64,000 nt of DNA, taken from the NCBI GenBank assembly GCA_036583965.1, contig JAZBQD010000014.1:65130395-65194394 (forward strand), in the 5' to 3' direction. Each line of letters opens with the position of its first letter. Positions within the stretch are counted from its first letter, which is position 1. The notes under the pieces were generated by a model, which was given only the letters and a program-made list of their open reading frames with translations, was not told where the DNA came from and did no database searches. Made by a program: the position numbers and the translations under genes. Of this stretch, positions 23,108-34,110 are shown in pieces. This DNA is from Prunella strophiata (lineage: Eukaryota; Chordata; Aves; Passeriformes; Prunellidae).

Positions 23108-23125
23108 TGCTGCTGCTGCTGCTGC
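23108..23125 (+). repeat. (TGC)6 microsatellite
   Basis: Six perfect TGC/CTG triplets in the CpG-rich region, not within a supported reading frame. Confidence 0.93.
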
Positions 23126-23365
23126 TTTCTGTGGTGGCGTGCGCCTGAGCTTTAAATATCCTGCAGTTCCCGATATCTTGTTTCTCCAGCCGGCTCTCTG
23201 TCTCATTTTCCTCTTCTCTCTAGTGTAAAATTTGGCCTAGCTTAAGCTTCTTTCCCTGGCTGTGAAGGTTATTTCCTTCCCTCCTCTCCTCCCCACCCCC
23301 TCATCCATCCTCTCCTCCTCTTGCAAATGCTCTCCGACCCTGATTTGGGGTTTCTCTCCCTGCAG

Positions 23366-23500
23366 TTAGCTGTGGGCTCTGTGGATGCTTGGCTGTGACG
23401 GAGGGCCGAGGGCTGACCAAGTCGTGGGGAGGATTTGTATGTAGGAAGAGAGGAGATGGCTGTGCAGCGTGCTCCCGAATCTGCTCTGAGCTTGCTGATG
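23366..23500 (+). other. Possible exon, gene unknown
   Basis: A pyrimidine-rich tract ending in TGCAG (23351-23365) is followed by 135 bases and then a near-ideal donor, G|GTAAGT (23501-23506). One frame is open throughout, 44 full codons, rich in Cys, with CGLCGC near its start and GCAACSRIC near its end. In another frame a start codon in good context (GAGATGG, ATG at 23455) would give 15 residues before the donor. I recognise neither product. It could be an internal coding exon, a 5' untranslated exon or chance; the CpG-rich setting favours a real transcript. No partner exon could be identified in the window. Confidence 0.28.
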
Positions 23501-23720
23501 GTAAGTGCTTGCTGAAATCCATTTGGGAAGGGGGGTGGGCGAGGGGAGCTGCACCGCACTGGATCCAGGGCTCCAAATCCACAGGAGGATTTTGTGTGAG
23601 CCGGTGCTTGGCTTTTACAGGTCCCAGGGAACTTTGCAAAAGGCTCATCTGGGGCTTGCATGGAGCCATTCCTCCCACGATGGGTTTTAGCACATCTGGA
23701 CCGAATGCTCAAGGCAGGAT

Positions 23721-26700
23721 TTTGAAGTCACCTTTCCGGCAGAGCTGGCACTTGTGTTCGGGCTTTGCCCTGAGCAGCAGATTTCATTTTGTTCATTAAA
23801 TCTGTGTCTTGAATTCTCACGTCCTCCTGCTTTTGCCCTTGCTTGATTGTGAGACAACTTAAAAGATGAGAGGGAGAGCTTGATTTCTCTGCTGCTTGGG
23901 AGGCATGTTGCTAGCTGTGACCAGCCTCAGCTGTGGTGTCACCTGGGGAATGGTCCTGTAATGCAGAGAATCGCCATTGCCACTTGCTGCAGAGTGTGTC
24001 AGATCTCCCACTGGCTGCAGACCACAGGGTAATGACTGGTATTTATCCGAGCTATTTGCTGCAACATGTTGAGCCACTGACCTACTTCTGAAAGTTCTGC
24101 ATATTTATAATATTTTAAAGAAGATTATTTAGAACACGTGTCTGACTCTAGAAACGTGCCAGTGTCCTGCTGCAATTAAAATAAGCCCTTTTGGTGGGGT
24201 ATTAGAGAGTTGCTTAGCTTTACTGATTTTATTTTTTTTTCCTCTCTGTTACTTCTGTTGCCATTTTCTGTGCAGCAGCATCAGAGATGATTTTAGTGTA
24301 ACATCTCTGCTGGATGTTTTTCTACCTAAATGTCACTGTAGCATTTCTGCTGGAGAGTTGTTATAAGTAGCAAGTGTGTGTGCACATGTGCGTGAGAATG
24401 CATAGATACATAGGCATTATATACATATTTATATAATTATTGTCATTACTACTGATCACTCTTCTGATTGCATTAGGAAATGGTCTCTAGCACTCAGAGA
24501 CATGATGAGTTTAGTAAAGGGAATGCTGCAGGATAAGAGCCCTGCAGTGCCTAAGGTTGTTAACAAAGGTCAAGTTGAGAAAAGCAAATTTTATGTCCAT
24601 TACTCGAAATGCTAAACATGCTATTAAGCCTCTGCATGGTTTGTTTTATATTTGTCAGTGACAGACTTGCTGTGCAAGCTCATTTTATTTCCTCTTGCTT
24701 ACCTCTGGCCTTCCTGGCTTTTTTAAACGACCTCTTTCTAATTTCTCTTTCAAAAATAAATTGATGAGTGTCCGTAACCCCTGTGTCACTGGGCTCTGTA
24801 TGCTTTTAGTTTCAGTACCCTCTGAATTCCCTAGTTAAACCTCTCTTTCCTCAATCCCTGTACTCCTTGAACAGACCTTGTCAAACTTCAGTGCAGTGCC
24901 AAGCTGTCAGCAAATTTTCTCTTCTAAAATGTGGCTTTCTTTCTGTGGCTGCACAGCCTTGCCCCTGTGCTTATTTTTAGGGCATTTCTACAGCTCTGAC
25001 CTGTAACCAGGACTCCTTGGATCTCTTCACCTTGGGCACAGACCCACGTGGGCTGGGCTTGGGTTGGGGGTCCACAGCCAAAGGGGTTCCTGTCTTTGAC
25101 CCTGTGGATGGATGGGGGAGTGCAAATGTATTCCTGGGTTGAGAATGGATTCATGTAACAGTGGGCTCTGCTCTGGCACTAGAGGTTGGTTATGGGTGTG
25201 GAAAAGGTGATTTGCTGTGGAAAATGCCCCACTTTGCAAACTACTTCTTTTGCCTTGGGTTTTTCTTGGGTTGTGAATCAGCTTACTTAATTATAGAAAC
25301 CTCATCCTTTCCCCTCTGCTCTGCCTTGGCTTTGATTGCATGCCTGAGCAGGCTACCCTTGAATCAATCATAAATTCTTGCATAATTCATCCCACAATTA
25401 GCAGCTATAACGGCATCTCTTCTAAAACTGCCACCCTCCAGAGATTCAAAGATTAGATGTCTTTGGGAAGTCCACAGAAGTAGATTTTAATACTTCAATG
25501 AGAATTCTCCAGTGAGAGAGTTTTCTTTTAGCAGTGAGAAGTATTTCAGTACTGCATTTCCCCTGCAATAGGATGCAGAATGTGCATCCAACCATCCACT
25601 TTTCATGAGACATAATCAGCAGCAGCATTTGGCAGTGCTGCATCATAGTCTGAAAATATCTCCTTCTCCATGGGGTACCTAAGAGCACTTTGTGCTGCAA
25701 ATAAAGAAACCAAGGTACAGAGCCATTAATTGCCTTTCCCTGGCATTTGATACACTGAGTGATCCAAAACAGGAGTTTTCTCATCCCAAAATCATTTCTG
25801 GTCAATGAACAAAGGTGGACATCTCTGGGCTGTGGGGTTTCTTTCCTGCAGAAGGATCATTCCAGAAGGACATGGAAATCTAGCACCACTATGCCCCAGC
25901 AGAGAGCTGCTCAGGGCACCAGGTGGCACTTCAGGGTGCCAGCTGTGCTGACAGCTCATGACTTACCTGTGTCCAGTAAATGCTACCCAGGACATGGTGT
26001 TGGCATGGCCCAGAGCAGCTCCCAGCTGGACATTTCTTGTGCAGCCATTATCTCATACACCTGCAGTCTTAGGTGGACAGATCACACTTCTCTTTAGTGA
26101 AAAAAATATTGGCTATAGGAATTAATTAATCTAAATTGATTTTTAAAAAATGTGTATTGCTCTCTAGACATTTCAATACTGTGGTGTGTTTTTTCCCCCC
26201 TGTTTATAGTGATCATTGATAATTTTTTTTTTTTTTTTTTTCCTCCCAGACCAGGGACAAGGCTCAGTGAAGGAGAATTTCAGTCTTAAACATATATTTT
26301 CCTAAAACAAAGATATTGTTTTCATACAAAAACTGCAGTCTGCAAATATAACTAACTGCAAGTTGTCCACTCTGGTAAATATCTTGTACTACAAATGACT
26401 CTGGAATGTGCCTGGTCTGCAGGACTCCTGCCTCTGCCTTGCTCCAGAAATCACAGGAGATGAGGGATGTTGCCTGGTTCAGCATGAAGGAAGCTGGGCA
26501 GAACTGTGCCCAAAGTGACTCTGCCTGTAGCATTATCAAATCATTAAAACAGAGCTTCCTCAGCTCCTGTGAATCATGAGAGGGGAGCATCTAAGCATGA
26601 AATAGCAAACACCATGTCTTGTTAGGACTGGATAACACCTGCTGTGTTAGGATCATTAATACTGATGGGAGTGATAGCAATAGGTTTTTATGTCTATCTT

Positions 26701-28059
26701 ATTAGTATATTGTAAAATTTTAAAGCTGCAGACATATTGGCTGCACATATTTTAACAGCACAATAAGTTACAGTACCTGGTGTCTCCTGAGACAGCATTA
26801 CTGCATCTTGTGAAAATACATCTCAGGGACTTGACTTCCAAACTATTCTAGGTCATGACATTAACACTAATTAATCTGTGTTAAGTGACAACAGGGGTTC
26901 CAATGAGCAACATCTATAGCTCAATGTTTACCAATTAATTTAAAATGATCTTAAAATGGTAGGGAAGAGAAGCACAGTTCTCTGTTCACAGCAAAAGCTC
27001 CAGCTTCTAGATTCAGCTAGCTGCTCTCACCCTTTCCATCAAGATGAAGTTTTTCCCCTATTTATAATCCAGCTTTACCTTTTCTCATCTGTATATACAA
27101 ATACTCTCATTGAAGAAATAATATAACATTAGAAAATAAATACTCTTGTAAATTAATGGTAACTGCTTGTATTTGTAGGAGCATCATTATTTTCAGGGGT
27201 CTGTGTGATGCTTTCATGTGGTGAAATTCATTATTTTGAGTCTGAGTTACATCCAAGCTAGAGGCTGGAATAGAGCTGCATGTGAGATTTCCTAAGTGAA
27301 CTTCATTACTGTGGGACTTGGTTATCTCTATAATTCAAGGAGGAAAAGGCCAGCAGGGAATTTGGAGCATTAACTCTGTGGTGTTCATAATGCCCAGGGT
27401 GAAGAGGGAGAAATTGGGTGGCACAATATTGAGGGTGCTGACCTTGGTGCTTCCTTGTTCTGCTGGGAGGCAGATGCCTGCAACAGAAAGATGTGAAAAC
27501 TGCTCTGTTTCTAGACTGCATCAGAAATAATTGGTGTCTGAGTCATTGTCCCACATGAAAATCCCAGATTTCTGATGTGATTCCAGTCCTCCTTTTTAAG
27601 AAGGCTCTCCTGAATCATCCTTCCACCCCTCAAGCAAAGCTACACTGGAGTCCTCAAAATAATGTGAATCTCCTTGATCTGATAGTTTTTTTGGAGTGTA
27701 GCAATGAACTCTACAGAACTGCTCTTAAAACACACTCCAAGATTTAAACCCTATGAGGGCCAAGCCCTGCTCAGTTGGCTTCTGAGGTGTTGGACTTGAC
27801 AACATTCCAGATATTCCATCAATTATTTCATATGTTTAACTGCTATGTTTTAGTGTCTGAAGTCTGCCCTTGAGAAGACAAATTTGGTAACTAAAATGAT
27901 AAAGAGCTTCCAAGCCCATTTAGACCTAGGACTGCCCCCTCCCCCCATAGAGCTGTGTTCTGTCCCCCTCAAACCTCTAGACAGATTGCAGCAGCACGGC
28001 TCAGCTTGGAGGATCATATTAAAACCTTTGGGAGCAGCAAGGTTACAGTGGAAGGATGA
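23721..28059. other. Non-coding stretch, nothing recognised
   Basis: Single-copy-looking DNA. It includes a 19-base T run (26223-26241) and an AT-rich patch at 24418-24442. Frames such as 25446-25805 and 26264-26590 on minus are over 100 codons but have no recognisable domain and no exon structure that I can see. Confidence 0.5.
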
Positions 28060-28420
28060 GGTCATTTTCTGCCTCTCTCATCTCAGGATTAAATTATTTC
28101 TGCGTTGACAGTGTGCGAAAGCCCTCGACATTCAAACCTCCTCGCTGCAACCTCATCTACAGACCACGCTGCCCTGGAAGGTCAATGCTTGGCACGCTCT
28201 TTCCACGAAAACAAAACCCACTCATTGCTTTTGGTGGAGTGGTGAGGAGGTTATGCAGCTCCAGCTGATGCTGAGGCAGGGTGACATGTCAGCAGTGCGT
28301 GACCGCCACGCACCGCTCCGCGTGTGAGCAGCGCTGCTCGGGAATGGATAACAGCATCCCGCTGCGCCGCTGACATCTGGCCCTCTTCAGCTCCCTGCCC
28401 AAAATGAGGTCTGTGGGGAC
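28060..28420. promoter_or_regulatory. Small CpG cluster, possible regulatory element
   Basis: About eleven CpG sites fall within roughly 85 bases at 28296-28378, with more at 28105-28145. A 7-bp inverted repeat, GTGCGTG (28295-28301) and CACGCAC (28307-28313), lies at its left edge. Surrounding DNA is CpG-poor. It could be a second small promoter or an unmethylated enhancer. No exon is recognised. Confidence 0.35.
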
Positions 28421-29169
28421 ACTTGCACAGCAAGGGGAGGTGATTATGCAGCCCTCTCCATGCTGCTTTCACAGATATTTCCGCCGTGCAGGTGTGTGGG
28501 CTCCACCCGCAGCCTCGCCAGAAGGTCTGGGCAGGAGATGGTAATGTGCCACGGCACCCGCAGGTCGCTGGGGAGGATCCGTGCTGGCAGGAATCCCCCT
28601 CCCTCCCTGGCTCTGTCCTTGCTCCAGCCAGGCAGTAATTTGCTAATGGGCTCCATGAGCAGCAGTAGCTGAGCTGTGCTGGTTGCTCTTTTAGAGGATG
28701 AGATGAGAGCAGCGAATTCCTGCTTGGTGCTGTGTGGCTGCGTGCTACAGTGGACTGGGAATTTAGCCATTTCTTGTTGATAATTTCCCCTGAAGCACTG
28801 AATTATTTCTGAACTTTACTATTTGCCTTTGTAAACTTGGAGTAAGTCTTCAAACACAGTGATTTAATTCAGCTAAATGAGATTAAACACTCCCTGGGAT
28901 TATTCTTGGCTTCCCTGTGGTGGATGTCACCTTTTAGCCATCTGAGCTGCATGGCTATAAAATTGTTATCCTTCAATTCTGCTCTAGTGCATGCCATCAA
29001 TTTTCTTTTCCCTGTCCCTCTGCTTGAGCATGTCAACCATAATGTTTGCACATCTGAATTCTCATATTTATAACTATGCCTTAAAAAAGGAGTAAGAGGG
29101 ATTACTGGTTTATCTCTCTTTTTTTTTTTTTTTTTTTTCTTATGTATATGGCTTTTGCTTTATATTCTA
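28421..29169. other. Non-coding stretch, nothing recognised
   Basis: GC-moderate at first, then AT-rich, with a 20-base T run at 29119-29138. Nothing else is recognised. Confidence 0.5.
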
Positions 29170-29580
29170 GCCGTTCATTCTGAATGACTGATAAAATTAT
29201 CTCATCAGAGATGTAGCCATTGATTTAATTTTTTTCCCAATGCTATAGAGTATTGCCATTTGTAGAAGAGAATTAGTGGGCACTTGAGTAAATGATCATT
29301 ATGATTAATTGGAACATTTCTACAATTAGAAAAAAGTAACATACTAACGAGTTGAAAAGATTTCTAAATAAGTCATCTCCTTTTGACTATATATAAAAGA
29401 ATCATACCAGTTTGGCTTTTCAAAAATAAAATGCATTGGAAAGCTTGACTGATATCCCTAAACTAAAATAAAATGTTAAAAATGCTATAATTGCCCTAAT
29501 AAAGATGCAAGGTTATGAATAGCTATTAATACATGAGAAGGACTTGTGACATTGGGCAATTGCAATTTTTCCCATTCTTC
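29170..29580. promoter_or_regulatory. Possible conserved non-coding element
   Basis: AT-rich block with many homeodomain-like sites (ATGATTAATTGG at 29301-29312, CAATTAG, GCTATTAATAC) and no repeat features. The density of such cores fits enhancer-like conserved DNA, but AT-rich neutral sequence can look the same. Confidence 0.22.
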
Positions 29581-31079
29581 GCCTTCTGGTTACGAATGTC
29601 ATCCTTCTGTAATTACTGTACTCATAATTTCCCAGCATGGCAATGATCCAGCCTGCTGACAGGCTAATGTGGCTAGCACATCAGGGCTCAGAGATGCACG
29701 GAAGTCCCATGTGGATCCTTCCTCAGTACATCCCATGAAAATGCAGATTTTTGTGATGTGGCACCTAAAGCTGCTGTGCTCAGGTGGCTGGTCCTGCAGT
29801 GACAGCTGCCTTGTGTTGTGTGTCTTGCTGAAAACAAAAGCCACCACAGCTGGTGGCTGAGCCCCACCAAAATCTGGTTTGGGGGGGGGTCAGTCAGAGA
29901 CTGGATGGAGGTTGGGGCTTTCACCAGCCAGCACACTGTTCCCAGCTCTCTGAAACCCCCACAAAGTTTGCCAGGAAATGGGTGTTTCTACCTTTGCCAC
30001 CACTGGCAAACTTTGGGTAAACACCTCCCTGTGCTCCTCCAGACAGACAAATACATTTTGCCCCCACGTCTTAATGCTTTCTGCTTTAGCTATCAGCAAG
30101 CACAGAAACTTGCAGAAGTGCATTGAAATCAGCCATTTCACAAAGAGGTTTTAATGGCACTGAGGATCAAACTAAGCTGAACCCATCATCCATTTCAAGA
30201 GATATGAATTTTCTTGTTTAAATGAGTTCTTGTGCTGGCCTGAAACTGCAGCTCTCAAAGAATGCAATCTAAGTTCCTGCTTGCTTTTTTGAAGGGTCTT
30301 ATCATATGAAGGAGTCCTGCTCAGAGCCCTGTTAGCTTGCACTTGTTCAGCAGCAATGCCTGAGACCAAGTCTTGAAGGAAGGCACTGGTACCAGTGTTC
30401 CTTGAGAAGCCTCCTGGCACACAGACACCCACAGAGTGTCTGCATTTCATGGAGACAAAAGCCACAGTGAATGCCAGAAACATATTTAGAGGAGTGGATC
30501 TACAGGCACAATCTTATCAGCTCTTTGCATCCTTCATGGGACTGCAGCTGGTAATTCCCAAATTAAAGTCAACAGCTCCCAGAGCTAGCTCTAGTGCCCA
30601 ACCTTAGCTTTTCAGGTCCCCAGAAACCTAGTGGTAGTGCTGAAATACAAACAGCTGACCAGGACCAATGGCACTTGAGCCCACAGTGCTTGGTTTTTCA
30701 GGGCATTTTGCAAAAGCCTTGCTGAAACAATAAAATGTAATGAATGAACATAAACTAGGAGAGCACAAACCTGGGTGCAAAAATAATCTACCCCAATATT
30801 TTTGTAAATTTGTTGCAGGGATATTGGGGCACCACAAAACTTGCTGAAAGCAGGATAGCCCTTCCCTATCCTGTCCTTCCTCCAGCACACACTGCCCACC
30901 TCTTGGCTGTGAAGGGATGTTCTCTGCAGTGTGCCCCTCACTGTTCTCCCTTCTCTCAATCCATTTACAACAACCAGAGAGAATGAAAATTATTTTTAGG
31001 GAGGCTTTTCTAGCACAGAAGCAGATTTCAGACAGATCCTTGCTCCACAACATTTTTCTGCCTGTGGGCAGGCTGTGAT
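29581..31079. other. Non-coding stretch, nothing recognised
   Basis: Contains a 10-base G run near 29880-29889 and overlapping frames of up to 141 codons (30628-31053, minus) with no recognisable domain. Confidence 0.5.
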
Positions 31080-31480
31080 AATCCTGGTATTGCGAGACAC
31101 TCGGCTTTGGCTCCCCGTAATTTGAGCAAAGTTAATGGAGGAGTGCTGTAGAACATATGTTTGGCTTAATATAGGTTCAAGGGGTTTTTTAGTCTAATAT
31201 ACAAAAATAAAATCCAGGACACCTTCACAGTAAATAAGATTGACAAGTTTTTCATTTTTTAATAGTATGAGGCTAATTGAGCCGTAGTGGTCAGAGCACA
31301 TTGTATTTCCTGGTAATTAATTGCTGGCTGCAATAGTTGACTGCATAAAATGATGCCTCGGGCCATTAACCCCAGGTCGTTAGTACTCGAGGAAATGTCT
31401 AGTGAAGGTCATTATTACTGCTGCTATATAAGCTATTGTAATAGAAAAGACTTGGAATGAGCTTTTCAAGAACCCATTTT
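31080..31480. promoter_or_regulatory. Candidate conserved enhancer-like element
   Basis: Best of the enhancer-like blocks. It combines AT-rich homeodomain sites (CTAATTG at about 31273, TAATTAATTG from 31314, GGCCATTAAC from 31360) with at least seven CpGs retained in an AT-rich setting (TTGCGAG, ACTCGG, CCCGTAA, GCCGTAG, CCTCGGG, GGTCGTT, CTCGAGG). Outside islands, CpG is usually lost by deamination, so this mixture suggests selective constraint. No coding frame or repeat explains it. Evidence is composition and motifs only. Confidence 0.35.
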
Positions 31481-33739
31481 CCCTGTTCTGGTCTCATTTC
31501 AGAGATCTGGGTGCAAAAGGCTGTTCCCAATTAGTCTGCATTTACATTTATTTTCAGGGGATTAGAGTTTGCCCACTTTTGTAAAAACAGAAATCATCTA
31601 ACTGGAGTGTTTGAGAGGTTACTCATTTTATGTGGCCTGAAATGCTGGCCTTCCCAGAAGATTGACATGGGTTTGTGCTGTCAGTCCCAGGGGACATGGA
31701 AAAAAATCTCTTGTGTTGGCTTCTTTAGCAGCAAGGCACAGACTCTGGGTGGCTGGCTGTGGGGCAAATGGGGCAGTTGTTGCACCATGTGGAGCCACTG
31801 GAGTTTGTGTCCTGATATCTCTGCTTTGGATTGGGTTTCTGAGGTTTAGGTGATGGACCAAAAGCCTTCTCATGTGAAACAGCCTTTCTTTTTCTTTTTT
31901 TTCTTATCTTATCATCTCTGGAAGGGCTCTCAACTCCCAGATCAAGAAGGAATTATAGGGAAATTTGTGTTTGTGCTGTCCCTCAAACTGTTCTGTAGGT
32001 CAGAGTCCCCAGAGCAGCAGAATTATATTGTCACTGAAAACTGAAGTTAAAAAAAACAGTTGTGAGGGTTAATTTATTTCCTCCCCTGGTGTAGTTGAGA
32101 ATTCCTTTTTTTTCTTCTTGTTGTTCAAGACAAAGTGCTAACAGAACAAAAAAATAATGAGAAACATTTTTTAGTACTTTGCTGTAACAAGATATTAGTA
32201 ACAATAGCACTTATTTACTACCTTAAAAGCAGTTAAACAGTTTTATGTTGAATGCTGCTTTCCCTAATCATGTGCTTAAAATGGGGTGAGTATTTTGCTG
32301 AAACCAAAGTCCTTGAATCAATATTATGAGACTGCTGGCTCAAATGATGTTGTGAGGAAGCACTTCAGCTCTAAATAGACAAAATTACAGACTGCTGAAG
32401 ATACAGTGATGGCACAAGAAAAAGGATGGGAGAGTTTTGTAATCTGCTGATGTGCCTAGCAGTGTTTTGCTTTTTACTTCTGCACTTCAAAATTTTAGTT
32501 TGGAGTCAGGAGTTAAATAAATTATATGAAGAGACCTATTTTGCCCTCTTGATCAATACAGAAACTTCTCTTGTCACCATCCTTATATAAGCAAAGGCTT
32601 ACTGGTTCAGTGTTCCCAGCTGATGGAATGCCTCTCTTCAACTCTCTCCCTCTGGATCTAATATTCATTCACTGTCTTGAAAGAAATAATAAACTAACCA
32701 TGCTGCTTACATTGGTTCCAACACAAATGTTTTTGTATTGTGGGAATGTTTTAGCTATTCTTACATCAAAGCTGTGCTACTGGACTTCTTTGGTCAGGCA
32801 GGGCTTAGGTCAATTTAGGGAGTTTCTGATTTTTGGATGTCCCACTTAAATTTGAAGATTAAATAAAGAATTATCCATGTGAAGTTCCTAGTGGAAGCTT
32901 TGATGTACCAGTAGAAATTAAACCTTAGCTGCAAAGTCCAGAAGTGCCTGGTTTCTTGGACATGGATCCTGTTTAGGGATTACCCCTTCCAAATATAGGT
33001 TTTAAGATTAACTTCCTAAACTTCTTCCAAGAAAATGCATACATGCTCACATTGCAAATAAAATGTGTCTGTTGTGGCTAACCATGAATATATTTGGGGG
33101 AGAGAGGAGGAAATGAGTGCTATCCACTTGCATGATGAAATGTAAACTGATTGCAGAGTTACTGAATATTTTAAGACTGTATGACCACGTAGACAAATTG
33201 AAAAACCCAGCAGTTTTGTACATGATGGGAGTAAGGAACAAATCCTATTTGAAATCTGCATCACTGACTATAATAAAGCAGGGGTGGCTTAATTGCCAAA
33301 GCTTTTACAAATTGAATAATATAGTAATCTCTTATGAGAGTCAGTTTTAATTTTTAATAATCTTTAATTAAGTAAGCATTCACAACACGTTTGGTATTTG
33401 GGCATTAGCACAACAGTCTCAGGGTAGTCAGTGTCATTCTTTCATATGCAGGCTGGTGTCAATTGATTTTCCATGGTCAGTAGCTGTAGTTGAGTCTGTT
33501 TAAGTTTCATAAAACTTCCCTCATTGCACAAAACCATTCGTGTCTGAGGGAGAAGGATTTGAGCTTTCTTCTCTTAGGATCATGCTGGGAATAGAGTGTA
33601 AATCCATATTATTCTACTTATCTCCATGACATTTCCAATTTCTACAGATGCAATCAAAAGAATTTGTCTCATTGATCTTCAAACTCCTTGACAATTTCAC
33701 ACTCTGAGCTGAGTGGTGTGAGCTGTTCAGTCACCCCAC
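31481..33739. other. Non-coding stretch, nothing recognised
   Basis: AT-rich, single-copy-looking DNA. Short frames only, without family features. No repeat worth naming beyond short T and A runs. Confidence 0.5.
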
Positions 33740-34110
33740 TGCTTTTCATCAATAAAAGTTTGTACCTAGATCAAGACAGCACGTTCGCTGCATAGGAGCT
33801 GTGCATCTTGAAGATTGTTATTGGTTTACTGGTGGAATATTTATCTTCAAGCTGAAATGAGTTCTTAGATGAGTCATTGCACACATACCCTGTCTTGATA
33901 TTTTTAGGTGCTAAAGCCACTATTTCAACGAGGTTGGGTTGGGGAAAATTGTCCATAATGTTTCGGATGTACAATTAAAGTGCCATCTGCCTCTGTGATG
34001 CAGCAGATGTATAATTGATATTCACTGCTGATTTGCCTCTTGATTTTCTGCAGACATTGAATGCTGTAATTGTTTATACAGTATGATCCTGAATACCCAT
34101 GTGAGAATTT
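33740..34110. other. Block of unusual composition with a small minus-strand frame
   Basis: Contains CpGs in AT-rich DNA (CACGTTCGCTG, CAACGAGG, TTTCGGATG) and homeodomain-like sites (ATAATTGATATT, GTAATTGTTTA). On minus, 33771-33974 is open for 67 codons directly after a stop; it starts with TTG, not ATG, so it would need an upstream exon. Its predicted peptide is mixed and plausible in composition but matches nothing I know. It may be a conserved non-coding element or a diverged exon. Confidence 0.25.

Larger units (their letters stand above)
22325..23720. promoter_or_regulatory. CpG-rich region, candidate promoter or 5' gene region
   Basis: CpG dinucleotides are rare in most of the window but cluster here. 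Dense blocks lie at 22347-22395, 22526-22560, 22720-22925 and 23395-23480. The region also holds a purine-rich tract, a GGA repeat, a TGC repeat and homeodomain-like sites at 23012-23036. A potential exon with good splice signals lies at 23366-23500. Such islands usually mark vertebrate promoters. CpG content varies inside the block, so it may be several small islands. Direction of transcription is not shown; the possible exon suggests plus. Confidence 0.5.

Noticed and set aside
26264..26590. 108-codon minus frame starting with ATG
   Set aside because: Weak start context (T at -3), no recognised domain and no promoter or splice evidence.
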